DNA of 64,000 nt from Beaufortia kweichowensis (GCA_019155185.1 CM032816.1:10614292-10678291), one strand, 5' to 3'. Shown: positions 37,242 through 49,520, counted from the stretch's first letter. Numbers and translations are program-made. Notes: generated by a model from the sequence alone, not told the origin.

Positions 37242-39829
37242 CCATTACAATTTTATAAAAATAATTGTCAAAATAAAAAAAAAATATTGTAATTGTAATT
37301 GTAAAAAAAGTAATTTCAATAAAAATAAATGTTATATCAAAATCAGTTGTAGCAATATAATGGTATAAAATCTAAAATAATTGTAAACAATACACAACAG
37401 ATGAAAATTTGCCAATTGTGGTGCATTTTTACATTGTTTCCTGTGTATTTATAATGAGTATTGTCCTTCATTACATAAACTAATAATATTCATAACTAGA
37501 ATAATAAACCACTTTTACTATCATGATGTAACAGTTTTTCATATACATGCATCCATACAGCTTCAGTCACGCAAGAGTAATTTCAGTCACGACTGAGGTA
37601 GTTTACCAGAGTTTAGAAACTATAATGGAGACGGTGTGTCTGTTGCAGTGGAGAGCCCTTAGCGTTCAGGACACGAGGTCACAGACATGAATATTCAGAG
37701 CGTAACAAAACTGACTCCCACAGCGCTGGAAAATAAAAGTTGGAGCACAGAAGTGTAACAGAAAATGACTAACAGGCCTGACCGTGCAGAGTCACCTGAT
37801 CTCTGTGTGTCATATTCTCTCACACCCACAGCCAGCAGTCTCCGCAAACTCACTAATGTACACAACAGTTTCAGGCATGACTGCATTCAGACAGTTTGAG
37901 ACGTTCAGCATCACGACACAAACTCTCTCATGCCAACATTCAAGATGTGGGTGGAACAGAACTACCAAATGAAAAACCTTGGCACAAGACAACCCTAAAA
38001 TAAATAAATAAATATAAATATGGCACTATCTAAATTGTATAAAATTATATAATCAATGACAGTTACCATTGAAAAAAAATCAATAGTTGTGCTCCTGATG
38101 GACATCACACCTCACTAGCCCAGACTTTTAAAGGACGGTGAAACGCTCATTTCTATAAAACACAAAATCACAACACTCATTACAGAAACTGCTGTAAGAT
38201 TTTGGTATCACCCCATTAAAACAGATTTGTATGATCACAAAAATCTGCCAAGATGATTATTGAGTAAATTAACTTGCCCTTAACCAAAAAAATTACCAAA
38301 TGGCACATTTACGTAAAATAAAACTATTTTTAAAAAGTTCAAATCTTTCTTTAAACAACAAGCAACTATTGAGCAAGTCCATGAAATCAAATCTCATTAC
38401 CCTGTCTGCAATCACAAGAATAAGTCTATAAAATGTGAGTGATTTTGCAGGAAATGTTAATCTAAAGTCATTTAACTTAAAGCTATTCAAAGAAGGGTAC
38501 TAAAAGCAACATTAAATTTTATGTTTCAAACAAAAACGTTAATAAAGTCAAAAGTCACAGATGGTCACAACTTAAAAATGTTGCATCTAAGAACAAATGA
38601 AAAGCAATGATAATTATCATTGAAAGTCTTCAGATTCTTTCCCGTTTGACTAAAGAATATAAGATGAAGAGGCAGGACATTTGGAAAACCTGTTTGGAAA
38701 CAATCACGTTTGCAGGTGAATTTAGTTACAATCTTTACTTTAAACCTGCTTTTATTTTTCTGGCCATTGGGGATAAACCTAAGCTCATGTATTTTACATC
38801 AGTTTGCAGACTTAATGCTCGTCTTTATATTTTTAATTCATAGGCACACACATCAGCGGCCGCTGGACATTCATTCATCTCTAATTTAATCAGCATTGAA
38901 GCAGTGCAGCACAACAAAGCAAAAACTGAAGAACACAACCTGTCGTAGAGCAAAAAATATGTACATATTAACTTTAATTCAATACTAGTTGAAATTACCA
39001 TCACACAAAATGATTGACATACATTTTCATGCTTAATAAATAATAAAATCACATTATTATGCAAGTATCGACCTTCTGGATACAACATCAGTGTCAAAAG
39101 AATCGACACTCGAAGATCGATCGGCTCATCGCTGCAGGCCACAAACCCACCGACAACCAACGTTAGCAAAATTTTAGCTTCAAATCAGTTTGTGCTATCA
39201 GACTTCTCTGCCCTCTGTGAGGATATTCAGCTGAGAGCTGCTTTACACAGTCCATTTAAAAGGAGAAATGAATGTTCCATTATGTCTGTACAAGCAGGAC
39301 GACATTATACTGTAAACCCCCTCACTATCAAACGCTCTTACATTGAAATTCAGCGCTCACCTCATTTATCGTCAGGTCATTGAGAAAATGAATTCAACGG
39401 CACGAAACGTGTATTCCTGGGCCCCACTTCAGAACGGCAGATGCGAGCGGTATCAAGCTCCAACACCCCACTCCACATGAATAACCGTTTACTGTATTGC
39501 TGATAAATACCTCCCATCAGCTCACAGACATGAAAATGCATCGCTGGAACTGACACCGTGAATATTTTTTAGGAAAAACCAACCAAACATGTCTGCAAAG
39601 ACAATGAGCAGAAAATAATTTCCAACACACAACATTTATTGATACGACTGATCCAGTCTAGTCGTGCAGATATCAGTGTGTGTGTTTTCTCGAGTCGCAC
39701 GAGAATGCAATCAGATGAATACAGAGCAACTTATTGGTAAACAAAAAGAAAACCTGTTTCTTCCTGTGGCCAAAATAAATGATTTGCAGAGTTTGAGGCT
39801 GGAGAGGTGAAACCGGAAAACACTTTTAG
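37242..39829. other. Non-coding, nothing certain
   Basis: AT-rich, with a short (AAAT)n run near 37997-38020. No splice-bounded coding segment or known repeat. Small frames on either strand are not protein-like. Confidence 0.4.
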
Positions 39830-40720
39830 CATTTGCATAACAATTCCTGACCTTTCGCTGACATTTAATCGTGACCACAAATTTCTAATCAGCCCTTAAT
39901 AACGAGAGCAGCGACGAGACTCTGACAGATCCGCCGTACCCGGCATGCACCGCGTCTATCCGCACGGATTTCATGGATTCTCCGAGTTTCGCCAACAAAG
40001 GTTATCCTGCAAAAATACCAATGGAAAGTTCCTCTGCAGACCTTATGATCAGTTCGCGCTTCTCTCAAATTAAAAAGCTGCCGGCCGCTCATTAGAAAAA
40101 CCAAGATATCGTACTTAAGTCGTGATTCTTTACGCCTGAAAGCAAGAGGTTATGCACACAACAAACGCATTCTCCTTTCCCGCGGTGAATTTTTTTGCTG
40201 TAAATAAATTCAAATCATCAAGAGGAACCCGGGGACAGTCGCAGCACGACAGATTCGGGGCGGGAGCTATTCTGAAAATTGCCGAACTACCTGCCACTGA
40301 GCGGAGTTGAGCAAACACAATTAACTTTGAATTAACAAGCCATAAAAATGAACAGGCTGTTACCGGGTAATAATGTTTTAGACACTCCAGAACTAAACCT
40401 GAAAGCTGAACACAAACATTAACAGCAGCCAATTCTCCCACACACATACAGAATTTCTACAGCGAGCTCTTTGGTTCGCCGCTGCGGATCGTTCTGCATG
40501 CAGATCACGCGACGTGTGACGAAAGGCCGGTTTGATTTCAAGTTTACAGATGGCCCTTTTATCCTTTTCGGCCCGATCGGACCGTCGCCTCGTGGCAGCT
40601 CTGAATCAAACTAACATCTTACTAACAAACGCCTCAGATTTTTCACGGCCTCTTTGCCGGCGAGCGGCGGAGGAAACATGAAAACGCATATTTTCTCCTG
40701 TGACACTTCAAGGAAAGGAA
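39830..40720. promoter_or_regulatory. Strong candidate conserved non-coding block
   Basis: Nearly 900 bp of repeat-free, CpG-rich DNA in an AT-rich neighbourhood. It includes CATTTGCATAACAATTCC (octamer plus SOX-type words), CAATTAACTTTGAATTAACA, CAGATGGCCCTTTTATCC and ACGCGACGTGTGACG. All frames are interrupted and no splice-bounded exon stands out. Confidence 0.45.
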
Positions 40721-42015
40721 GCTTTAGAAGAATTGGAACGTAATGTTGGAACAGGTTTGATGAAGGAGACTTGGATGTGTTTAGTGCACACCTCCATTCA
40801 ATAACTTCTTTAAGTTTTCACACTGGCCTTGCGTGAACTTTTGTTTTTCTGACAAGCAGCACAAACTATGTAGTACATACTGTTTTTTTAATGAGATATT
40901 TTATAGCATGTTATGAAATCATATTGTCTTAAAAATATATAAAACTATGAAAAAAAAGATAAAAATGTGACTTTTTCTTTACTTTCACAGAACACACCAT
41001 AACACAAATATATTAATTAGAAACAACAAGTAACTGAATGACATTCACATCGGCCTTAACATAAACATTTTTCATTTTCATAATTTCCATATTTTTATTT
41101 TATGTTATGTATATTAGATATTTATTTAATTTAGCTGTTTTTATATCTATAAAATGAAATAAATGTTTAATATACAAAACATAAAATATGCAATATAATA
41201 AATATCTTTTTGCAGACCTTTTCCTCATCCAATTTGACACAAAATCAAAACCTTTACTCTCGGATGAATCGATCAGCTCGCTCACATATAAACATCTTTC
41301 CATCAGTCGATAAGTTAAAAAAAACTCCTGTATGAAATAAATATTTCTTCATTAAATGCAGGAGAATCACATGATCGCACCTCGAGAAGCAAAACAGCCG
41401 TACAGCGTTCGAGTCTTATTTCTATTCATTGGCCATGAAATTTGTCACTTAAAGAGTTTAAGCTTCACCTTCACCCCTGAACCTTAAAATAACATTAAAT
41501 AATGAAATTAATTATCAGCATCGCTGGACAGACGTTAGACTGATCTCTGAAAAGCTATATAGGTGGATTAGAGAAATATGTGTGTAATATCATCATGACA
41601 GACCGAGCATATCTGCAGGGAGTCTGGAATATATATAGGCAGTTTCACAGGAAATATAAAGGCCGTGAATCTGACTCATGGGGGGAAGTCTCATTAAATG
41701 TGGAAGACAAAGATTAGCTCACAGGAAGTGTGAAGAGTGCGAGACAGGAAGTGGTCATCACTGTTCCTCTCTGTGGTGAATCATTTTGTCGGCCTTAAAC
41801 CTCTCTGGAGGTCCGCTTATTTCTGAAAAGAAAACACAGTACATTACCTTTGAATAATATTTAGTAGAAAAAAAACATGGCAATTTAATTCAGATTTGTG
41901 AATGTGAAACCCCCACACATTTCAAACTTGTGGTGATTTAGGGTCACTGCGTGAAGAAAGCTGAGACTAAAAGAAAGTGAACGCAGAGTGACTTCCCCGT
42001 CTCGTTTTACGGCAG

Positions 42016-42150
42016 CGGCGTGCCGTGCTGCTGGATCTGGAGAGATACCTGTCCACTCTGGGCACGGAGCTCCGGCGGTCGGGCCGATGCGATCTGATCT
42101 CCTGTCTGATCCGGACACTGCAGGACTACTGCTCGGAGACCTTCAAATGA
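42016..42150 (+). CDS. Orphan terminal coding exon, protein unrecognised
   Basis: The best protein-coding signal in the window. A pyrimidine-rich acceptor (CTTCCCCGTCTCGTTTTACGGCAG) ends at 42015. From 42016 one frame stays open for 44 codons to a TGA at 42148-42150, and an in-frame stop just upstream (about 41990) fits the acceptor. About three quarters of codons end in G or C, and Leu is almost all CTG or CTC, which is unlike the AT-rich flanks. The peptide is helical-looking and Leu-rich, with LLDLERYLSTLGTELRR near its start, LISCLIRTLQ in the middle and DYCSETFK at its end. It would be the C-terminus of a protein whose other exons lie upstream on the plus strand. I could not assign a family. 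It could instead be a pseudogene fragment or retroposed exon. Confidence 0.5.
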   Translation, partial: RRAVLLDLERYLSTLGTELRRSGRCDLISCLIRTLQDYCSETFK

Positions 42151-42379
42151 AATCAGAGCGCGGGCGGGACACCTGTCGGCTCTCATCTGCACTCGCTCTC
42201 CGGCTAGGTTCGGTGGGAGGGAAACGCTGCTGTTATGGATTCCCCACCCGCTGACGGACACTGGGGAAACATCAAAATGACGTGCTAAAGTATATTACAA
42301 ATACATATCTTTCTACATTGAATATAGATAAAAACATGAGATTTTTTAACATTTGCGTTATGTATTGTGACATGTAGTA
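42151..42379 (+). other. Possible 3' UTR after the orphan exon
   Basis: GC-rich for about 110 bp after the stop, then abruptly AT-rich. No AATAAA is found close to the stop; the nearest clear one is near 42867. Assignment as 3' UTR depends wholly on the exon call at 42016-42150. Confidence 0.25.
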
Positions 42380-42640
42380 GTTTCAGGCCACATGCCTGTC
42401 GTGGTCGTCTTCGGTTATTCTGAAGCATTTGTGAATTTCTCCGGTCTGAGCCATTACTAAAGGCCTCCGTAAATCAACATCCACTTTAATTAAACCTTAA
42501 ATTGAATCCGGCACAACACGGACACTTTTTGCTAGGGGCTATTGCAGTCCAGCGTCGCCGTATTGAATGAGAAAATTGTGTTTATTTTCATTTAATCTAG
42601 ATGAGTCCTTTGTGCAATTTTGAAATGGGTGAAGGACACG
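42380..42640. promoter_or_regulatory. Candidate conserved non-coding block
   Basis: Contains the perfect palindrome TTTAATTAAA at 42485-42494 with GGCCTCCGTAAATCAACATC and TTTTCATTTAATCTAGATG. Free of repeats. Confidence 0.38.
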
Positions 42641-43009
42641 TTGAGAAGAGTTTCTCAAGCAATCTTCTGCCATCTAGTTTCTTATTTCAACGCTACCTTA
42701 AAGTAAGATTCGAGGAATCTCGCCTACCCGTTTACATAAACATCAGTTTATTTTAGACACATGATTACACTTAACTAGAGAAAACACAAATCATCTGCTG
42801 GAAAATCTAGTCCAAACTGATCATACAATCAAACTTTTAATGTGAAGGACTGAAAGGCAACAAAAATAAACACATCCTGGTTCAGTTCTTTGGTCTTTAT
42901 CTCTAGATCTGTACTTGTAATAATTCTAAGGCACTAATGCTCATGTTTTTTCTTTGTCATCAAGACTAAGACTTTTATTTTTAATCCCTTCTTTCATTAA
43001 GGTCATTTT

Positions 43010-43320
43010 CCTTCACAGCTCCGGCTTTGAGACTCTCTCTCTCCCCGCGCAGAAAAGTTTTGACGTATAGCTTTTATGTTTCTATCTTTTCACAAACCCT
43101 CTGAGAAAAACCGGCTACAAAGACGTGCGGCTGAGTCATCTTCACTAACAACAAAAGGATAAAAAGCCACCAGAAAATCCATTCTGAAGTCTCAAAAAGA
43201 CCGACGAATGCATTCCCTGGACGGCTATATTATAAGTGCTGTTCATCGGCCACTGTGCGGATCGCTGCTGTTCAGCTATTAAAAGACAGGTTCATTTTGT
43301 CAAGACTGCTAAATGCTCAC
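43010..43320. promoter_or_regulatory. Candidate conserved non-coding block
   Basis: TGAGTCA (AP-1-type) at 43132-43138, ACGTATAGCTTTTATGTTTC and GGCTATATTATAAGTGC in a GC-richer, repeat-free stretch. Confidence 0.35.
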
Positions 43321-43487
43321 ACAAAAAAAATCTCATTTAAGTCTTCAATTTTCTGTCATTATTAGTCTATTCCCTGCCGGAACATCTAGCTAAAAGAGCT
43401 TCTGATGCGATCTGATGAGTTCTACATGGCGTCAAAACTTGAAACTAGTTGGATCAAGCGGATAGTGGAGTAAAGATTAACACTTAC

Positions 43488-43534
43488 CATCATACCGCCA
43501 AAGTTTGTGAGAGTTGAGAAGTGGCTGGCATGAC
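43488..43534 (-). other. Tentative 47-bp exon-like segment, minus strand
   Basis: On the minus strand a good acceptor (TGTGTGTTTGATGTAAATCCAG) and a strong donor (TATGATG|GTAAGTGTT) enclose 47 bp. Two frames are open. The one reading CQPLLNSHKLWRYD leaves 1 nt, in phase with the segment at 36223-36291; the other reads HASHFSTLTNFGGMM. Very short exons are hard to separate from chance. No family recognised. Confidence 0.2.
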
Positions 43535-44021
43535 CTGGATTTACATCAAACACACAGTCAGAAACAGAACACAATAAAAAGTGTTTTCAAGTAAACAAGT
43601 TTCAGGTAAAACCCCAAATGCATTCTCCTACATTTACAGGAGTCTTCCCTTGATATAAACCATCTCCCAGGTTTGTATTGATATAAGGTACAGTGTAAGC
43701 AGTAAACAGCTTGAAACATCTTGTATTGGTTGGGTCATGTGGTATTGAGTATGTATTCCCGAACTGCTGAGCCTGAATGTCCCATCAGTTCCAGAGCTCA
43801 TTACTCTACAGCATCTCTGAGATCAATGTGAAGAGCCGATAACACAGACTGTTAAAGACACCAATGAGTTTCAAAACTCATAGTGAGCTGCCTACAAAAG
43901 TAACATATACAAATTATATACATTTTTAATAAAATTATAATAAATTAATTCCATCTATCATATATATCCATCCATACATGTCTATATCTATATTTAAATC
44001 TAGATGAATTACATATACACA

Positions 44022-44070
44022 CATTACATTGCATTTAGCAGATGCTTTTATCCAAAGCACCTTACAACGA
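44022..44070 (-). mobile_element. SINE tail fragment
   Basis: ACATTACATTGCATTTAGCA and GATGCTTTTATCCAAAGCAC then CTTACAA: the complement of the conserved teleost SINE tail. It abuts the minisatellite directly. Confidence 0.75.
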
Positions 44071-44493
44071 TGCCTCATGCATCTCTGCCCTATGCATCTA
44101 TGCCACACACATCTATGCCACACACATCTATGCCACACACATCTCTGCCCCATGCATCTCTGCCACACACATCTATGCACCATGCATCCATGCCACACAC
44201 ATCTATGCCACACACATCTATGCCACACACATCTATGCCACACACATCTCTGCCCCATGCATCTCTGCCCTATGCATATCTGCCACACGCATCTAAGCAC
44301 CATGCATCCATGCCACATGCATCTATGCCCCACGCATCTATCCCCCACGCATTTGTTCCTCATGCATCTCTGCCCCATGCATTTATGTCATACACATCTA
44401 TGCCCCATGCATCTATGCCCCACACATCTATGCCCCATGCATCTATGCCCCACACATCTATGCCCCATGAATGTATGCCCCATGCATCCACGC
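44070..44493. repeat. 15-bp minisatellite, about 28 copies
   Basis: Unit ATGCCACACACATCT with the common variant ATGCCCCATGCATCT; C/T and CACAC/CCATG differences are distributed in blocks. The period is a multiple of three, so long frames stay open on both strands, giving peptides such as repeated MPHTS/MPHAS. These have no start context or homologue and should not be taken as genes. Confidence 0.95.
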
Positions 44494-45019
44494 ATTTAGA
44501 TATATATAGATATGGATGGATAAAGACAGATGGATAGGTTAAAAGATATAGACAGATATCAATCCATCCATCCATATATCTATTCATTTATCCACCATTG
44601 CATTATTCCTCTAATGTCCTCCATATTAAAATGACTTAAAAGGAGCAATATTTGTATAACATATGGAGTTGCTCTCCATGTACAATTAGGACTACGCCTT
44701 ACAGCACAGCTGCCTATGTTGGCAGTACAAAGCAACGTCATTTTGGAAACATCTCTTATGATCAAACATGTCACTCACTTCCTCCACAAGCTCAGATCAC
44801 GGGGTATGCCTTTCCATCATGCCTTGAGAGAATTTCATTACGGAGTATGGAATGAAGTCAGGGGATGCCAAACGACACCGGGGAATTTGCAGGCCTATCG
44901 GTTCGCTGCAGTCTCTGTATGTCTGTCCAAATGGCCTGTAATGAGACAGTCTGAGTGTGGAGTCACTCGAACCTGTGAAAGGCAGAACCGTTGCTCTGTA
45001 GTTCCACACAAAAGTATGT
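44494..45019. other. Non-coding, nothing recognised
   Basis: A short GATA/ATCC-rich shoulder (44497-44590) follows the minisatellite. The remainder carries overlapping chance frames. Confidence 0.4.
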
Positions 45020-45400
45020 AATCTCACCTTGAGCAGACCGGCACGCTGGGCACGATTCAGGCTTTATCTGCCATGAAACAACCTTCCCCCGGTAATGGCA
45101 CATATACGCAGACAATTCGATCAGCCTACAGTAATTAATCAGCTCATACTCGTGTGATTATTGCTCATTAGACAAGACTCATAAGGTTGCTCTGAATCAT
45201 GACAGAGACCTAGCGGAAGGTGAAGTTCTGGGAAGGAACAGGATTAATCTACTCGAGTGTCTTTTCCGCCGGGTTAATCGCGCTGAACGCAATAGACCGT
45301 AACGCGACGTGCCCTGGCGTAATAGCGTATCTTCGGCTGAACGAGTCTCTAACACTCTCACCCGTAAGACCAGCGCTCATTGTCACGACATGAGTTAGAA
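45020..45400. promoter_or_regulatory. Candidate conserved non-coding block
   Basis: TACAGTAATTAATCAGCTC, GATTATTGCTCATTAGAC and CGCCGGGTTAATCGCGC in repeat-free, CpG-rich DNA. A minus-strand donor-like AAG|GTGAGATTA at about 45028 has no convincing exon behind it. Confidence 0.4.
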
Positions 45401-47639
45401 ACTAAAGCGACAGTTTGGTGGGGTAGCGCTTCGCCCGAGCACTTCACCTACACAAAGCTCCGGAGAACGTGAATGATTTATTCTGCAGGTGCAGCGGGTC
45501 AGAACAGGGTCAGGACGAGGTGAAACGGACAAGGCTGGCTTTGCATACATCTGAAATGCGAGGACCGCTGGCCAATCGCCAACAGCAGTGCAGTTTGGGT
45601 GAAGAAAGGCCTCTGCACGCTGCGACCAGATCGGTGATGCGTGACGTGAATCCTGTAGGACGTGATGCTCACTGCGACTTTATGCAAAAACAAAGAAAAT
45701 AGCTCATTTTAGGAACACATCTCCAAACCTCTGAGAGAGGGAAAGCAAAAACAGTCAAATAAATAATCAAATGTCAAAGACAAAGTAGGAATAATGCCAT
45801 TTTAAAGCATTGTATTTCCATCATCTTTGTTAGAAACATCAAATTGCAGGTTACTTTACATACTTTTCTTCCTGTGGGTTGTGAAATGTCATCAAAAAAT
45901 GACGTCAAACTGACATTTTCCACAAATTCATACCTGACAGCTCAACTTATAAATGATTATTATAATCTTACAGACAGTTTTCAGCCCTCATTTTTATGTA
46001 CTTGCCCAATAATTGATTTGTTTACTTTTAACCAAAAAAACTTTCAACATCCAGGTTACGCTGTGTAATCATCAGAAGTGATTTTGTATTCTCTCCTCCT
46101 GCCGTATACACAGACCCATCCTGACCCGCTTTAACGTCCAAACAGGAGAGATGACTTGACAAGTCGCTGTGGCTTTGCTCTTTGTGCCGAGCTGTGTATT
46201 AGTGTCTCTCGCTGTCAGATACACACTGTGGGGAACGCTGACAAATCTATATTTAGAGGTTTCCACATTACATATTCATAGATGATTCACAATCCAAAGT
46301 CCCAGAGTAGATCTAAAACTTTACCGTCCAATCTGTTCCTCTGCTTTTCTGTCCGTCTCTTTTCAATGGAAAGATGGTATCATTACATTTGGAGGATAAA
46401 GAAACACGTAAGATTTAGCATTTCCGCTTGGTGAAATACAAAAGGAGGAATTTGAATGAATCCTCATTTTCACAGCTCTTCGGCCTGGCCGATACGGGCT
46501 TATATGACAGCGAGCGGTTCAGGTTGGTTAGTGGAGCGTACGGTTTGTGTTTGATGGGGTCAGGGTATCTTCTGACCGATGACAGTTTCATAATTGGCAC
46601 TCAGGAACAAAGGCGGTCGTGACTGTTGAGTGACAGGACGTCTGTGGGGGGGAGAACACTTGCAGGTTTACTCTGAAGCTCAAAGGATTTCCTCAGAAGA
46701 GAGGCGGAGCACACCGGGCCATCTCTCTGTGGAAGATTCAAAGAAAGGATCTATCACAGAGCTGAATGCCACAAAGTACAGAATGGGTTTTCTTTATTAA
46801 GTCTATTTATGATTTTAAGTTTTTATAAACCATTTCAACCCTGTACTGTTCTTAATCAAGTTTACAGACAGACTGTAGAAATAATAAAGTGTAAAACCTG
46901 CATCTCGTGTGGCAGATTTCCATTAGCGTCTGTCACACGTGTCAAATCTTTAGAAAAGTTTCATTAAAGCTGCAAACAGATGCAGCACATGCTAATAATC
47001 TCAATGAATTGCTGTTTCTAAATAAATAGAACTTTGAACATGAGATGGATGCGTGACAAACACTTACAGCTTGTTTTCTACTTTCTTTGGAAACTTTTTA
47101 TTGAGGGACAATATTAACTATAAAGATGCTGTTTATTTACGAGATCATATATTTATGTAACATGCAGCTCGTCATCTTGTTATACTTCAACCAAAATGGC
47201 AATTAAAATGAATTTTTTATCTGAACAATCTTGGATAATGCCTACAAAATCTTTTTAATCCAAAATATAATAAAACATATTACACGCTTTTTATCTCTGG
47301 TTAATTTCAGTTCCTTCATTACCTGTTGCTTTGCGTTTCCTTGTTCTGATTCAACATCAGCTCCTTCTAAATCGCAAAGCGTTCGACTGGGAATCTCTGT
47401 CACAGGTGTTTCTGAAAAATATCAATAGTGATTAAAATACACGGATCAAGGGTCCATTTGAGTCTTTGCTCTGGAGTTCTTGACATGCTAGCGCTGTTTG
47501 TCCTCTGTCCCCTGGAAGATGGAGATATTGATCCGCCCCTTGCTTTTCTTTTTTGGTTTTTCACCAAATGTCAATTGTGCCAGCTTTCAAACCAGTTCCC
47601 TAGCTCAGAGACAAAATGATTGAACTTCATGAATAATGC
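45401..47639. other. Non-coding, nothing certain
   Basis: Mixed composition. 45420-45690 is GC-richer with overlapping short frames on both strands, of uncertain nature. The rest is AT-rich and unrecognised. Confidence 0.35.
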
Positions 47640-48240
47640 AGATGCATGATGGGACGAAAGAAGTGAGGTTACATTAACTTTTCCACGGAGAGGTGGATCT
47701 TCACCTGAAGGTGTGAAAGGAAGCGGGCGGAGCGAGGCCGGAGACTATCGGAGCAGGGATGTGTTGTCGTGTTCAGTGGTCTCCAGGCAAATCCTGATTT
47801 TGAATAGAGGAATGACTGTAATTATTCCACTGCTCCAGTTTTCACGGGAGAAGAAGGCCATTAATTCTGAGAGACATTCAGCCGCTATCCCGCTGCGCCC
47901 CCAGAGAGAGAATGAAAATAAAAGGAAAGAAACGAGAGAGAGCGAGGGAGAGAGAGAATAGTATACACGCCATTCTGCTTTGACAATAGCATGCAGGCAC
48001 ATTAGGACCCGGTGCGGCTTATTTAAAATGGAAAGAATCTCGCGTGATAGCTGCTCTCCATTTTTCACCAGAAAATGTCTGCTGTTCCTGAGTGGTCATA
48101 ATGCAAATGAGAAATTATGCCTATTAAGATTACGGGCTGCATTAATTAAGATGCCAGAGCGCGTGTTGGAATTTGACACGCGTGATAAAAGAATATAAGA
48201 GTAATGCAAACGGATAAATAGCCCTTCACTCCATTACTCT
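47640..48240. promoter_or_regulatory. Strong candidate conserved non-coding block
   Basis: Repeat-free and rich in factor-like words: ATGCAAAT octamer at 48101-48108, GCATTAATTAAGATG near 48138, ACTGTAATTATTCCACTG near 47815, GGCCATTAATTCTGAG near 47856 and TAATGCAAACGG near 48202. Open frames on both strands overlap it, but none has splice boundaries or protein-like composition. Confidence 0.48.
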
Positions 48241-48435
48241 ATAGGAGACATGTATCACTGGTTCAGGTAACACAAAACACTGATGGGAGAATAATTGGTT
48301 ACTGATGAGACAAAAGAATGATGGATTGGTGTGAAATGATCAGTCATGACGTCGAGTAGGTTAATTATTCACTTGAGCAATGCATTAAAACCATTGCACG
48401 TTATGGAAAAATGTCAACAAGTAAAAAGATTTTTG

Positions 48436-48645
48436 TATATGGGTAGTTGACAAATATATATGTAAATATGTCCTATGGTGTGTCCTATTCTTATTAATAT
48501 ACAATTGGAATGAGAGAAATTTATTTTAGCGTTACGAATAGGATAAGAGAGAGAATTAACATCAATGTTCATTTTTTTACTCCAAAATTTTTGCTCTGTC
48601 ACACCATAGGACTCATTTACGGTACACTTGTCAACTACCCATATA
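48436..48645. mobile_element. MITE with long terminal inverted repeats
   Basis: The 210-bp element starts TATATGGGTAGTTGACAA and ends with the exact reverse complement TTGTCAACTACCCATATA. Pairing continues inward, with TCCTATGGTGTG near 48471 against CACACCATAGGA near 48600. The outer TATA could include a target duplication, but being palindromic this cannot be resolved. No coding capacity and no family name that I can defend. Confidence 0.85.
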
Positions 48646-48694
48646 AAGTGTCACATGCATGTTTCAAGTTAATTAACGGTTTAAACAATATTAT

Positions 48695-48886
48695 ACACCT
48701 AAAAAAAAGGTGCTACAAATGGTTCTTCACAGTAATAAACCACAAAAGAACCATTTTTAGTTCTCCAAAACCTTTTTCTACTATAAAGAACCTGTCATGA
48801 AAAGGAAGTTTCTATAGTTGTTAAAGGTTTTTTAGGGAACCATTCAGCCAAAAACAGTTCTTCTATGAAGGACCTTTAAGACTGTA
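48695..48886 (+). mobile_element. AAAGAACC-type MITE, copy 2
   Basis: ACACCTAAAAAAAAGGTGC at the left and GGACCTTTAAGACTGT at the right are imperfect inverted ends. The interior carries AATGGTTCTTCACAG, CTATAAAGAACCTG and CAGTTCTTCTATGAAG. It is more complete than the copy at 7495. Confidence 0.8.
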
Positions 48887-49299
48887 TGCATTGCAGAATC
48901 TGAGAAATGTTGAGAAACTTATGAAAAGTTATGGAAAGTTTGTTTTTAATTTGGTGCTGTTTTGAAAACACTTTTAACATAACATTGCATTTACAGTAAA
49001 AGTCAAGTGAATGTAAAATTTTGAACAGGGTGATTAGTGTGAAGCGTTATTATTTTTTCCTTTGCTGTAGTAAAACCCTTCTAAAACAAAATATACATCC
49101 ATGTTTCCAAAAACATCAAATATTGTGAATGCATAAGACAGAGATGTAAGCAGTGACGCAGTAAACAAGTGTCTTACTGTAATAAAGTCATTCACAGTAG
49201 TCTGATGAGGATCTCTGTCCTTCTACGACAAACACAAAAAACACATTAAAATTCTCCACAATACATTTAATAAAGCGTTCGATACTGACCTTGATGACT
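48887..49299. other. Non-coding, nothing recognised
   Basis: AT-rich unique sequence. Confidence 0.4.
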
Positions 49300-49520
49300 C
49301 ATGATGAGAATTTTACCAGCAGATTCATTTGCATTTCAGCTCTCAGGTGCTCGGCACCGTTCTTCCTCTAATTAATTCAGGCTTTTCTGAGACAATTGCC
49401 TGGATTGAATCTTTATTCAGTGCATCTTGGGCTTTTCGGTAAGACTCACCAGGTCTGAAATATGAAAATGATAACAGCCAACTCTGAACTCAGATCAGCA
49501 GCGCCCGGAGAACACCATAA
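49300..49520. promoter_or_regulatory. Candidate conserved non-coding block
   Basis: ATTTGCAT octamer complement at 49327-49334, CTCTAATTAATTCAGG near 49367, and TCAGGTGCTCGGCACCG (with a CAGGTG E-box) between them. Confidence 0.35.

Noticed and set aside
44004..44537. 177-codon frame with MPHTS/MPHAS repeats
   Set aside because: It is the translation of a 15-bp minisatellite; other frames on both strands are equally open and it begins inside a SINE tail.
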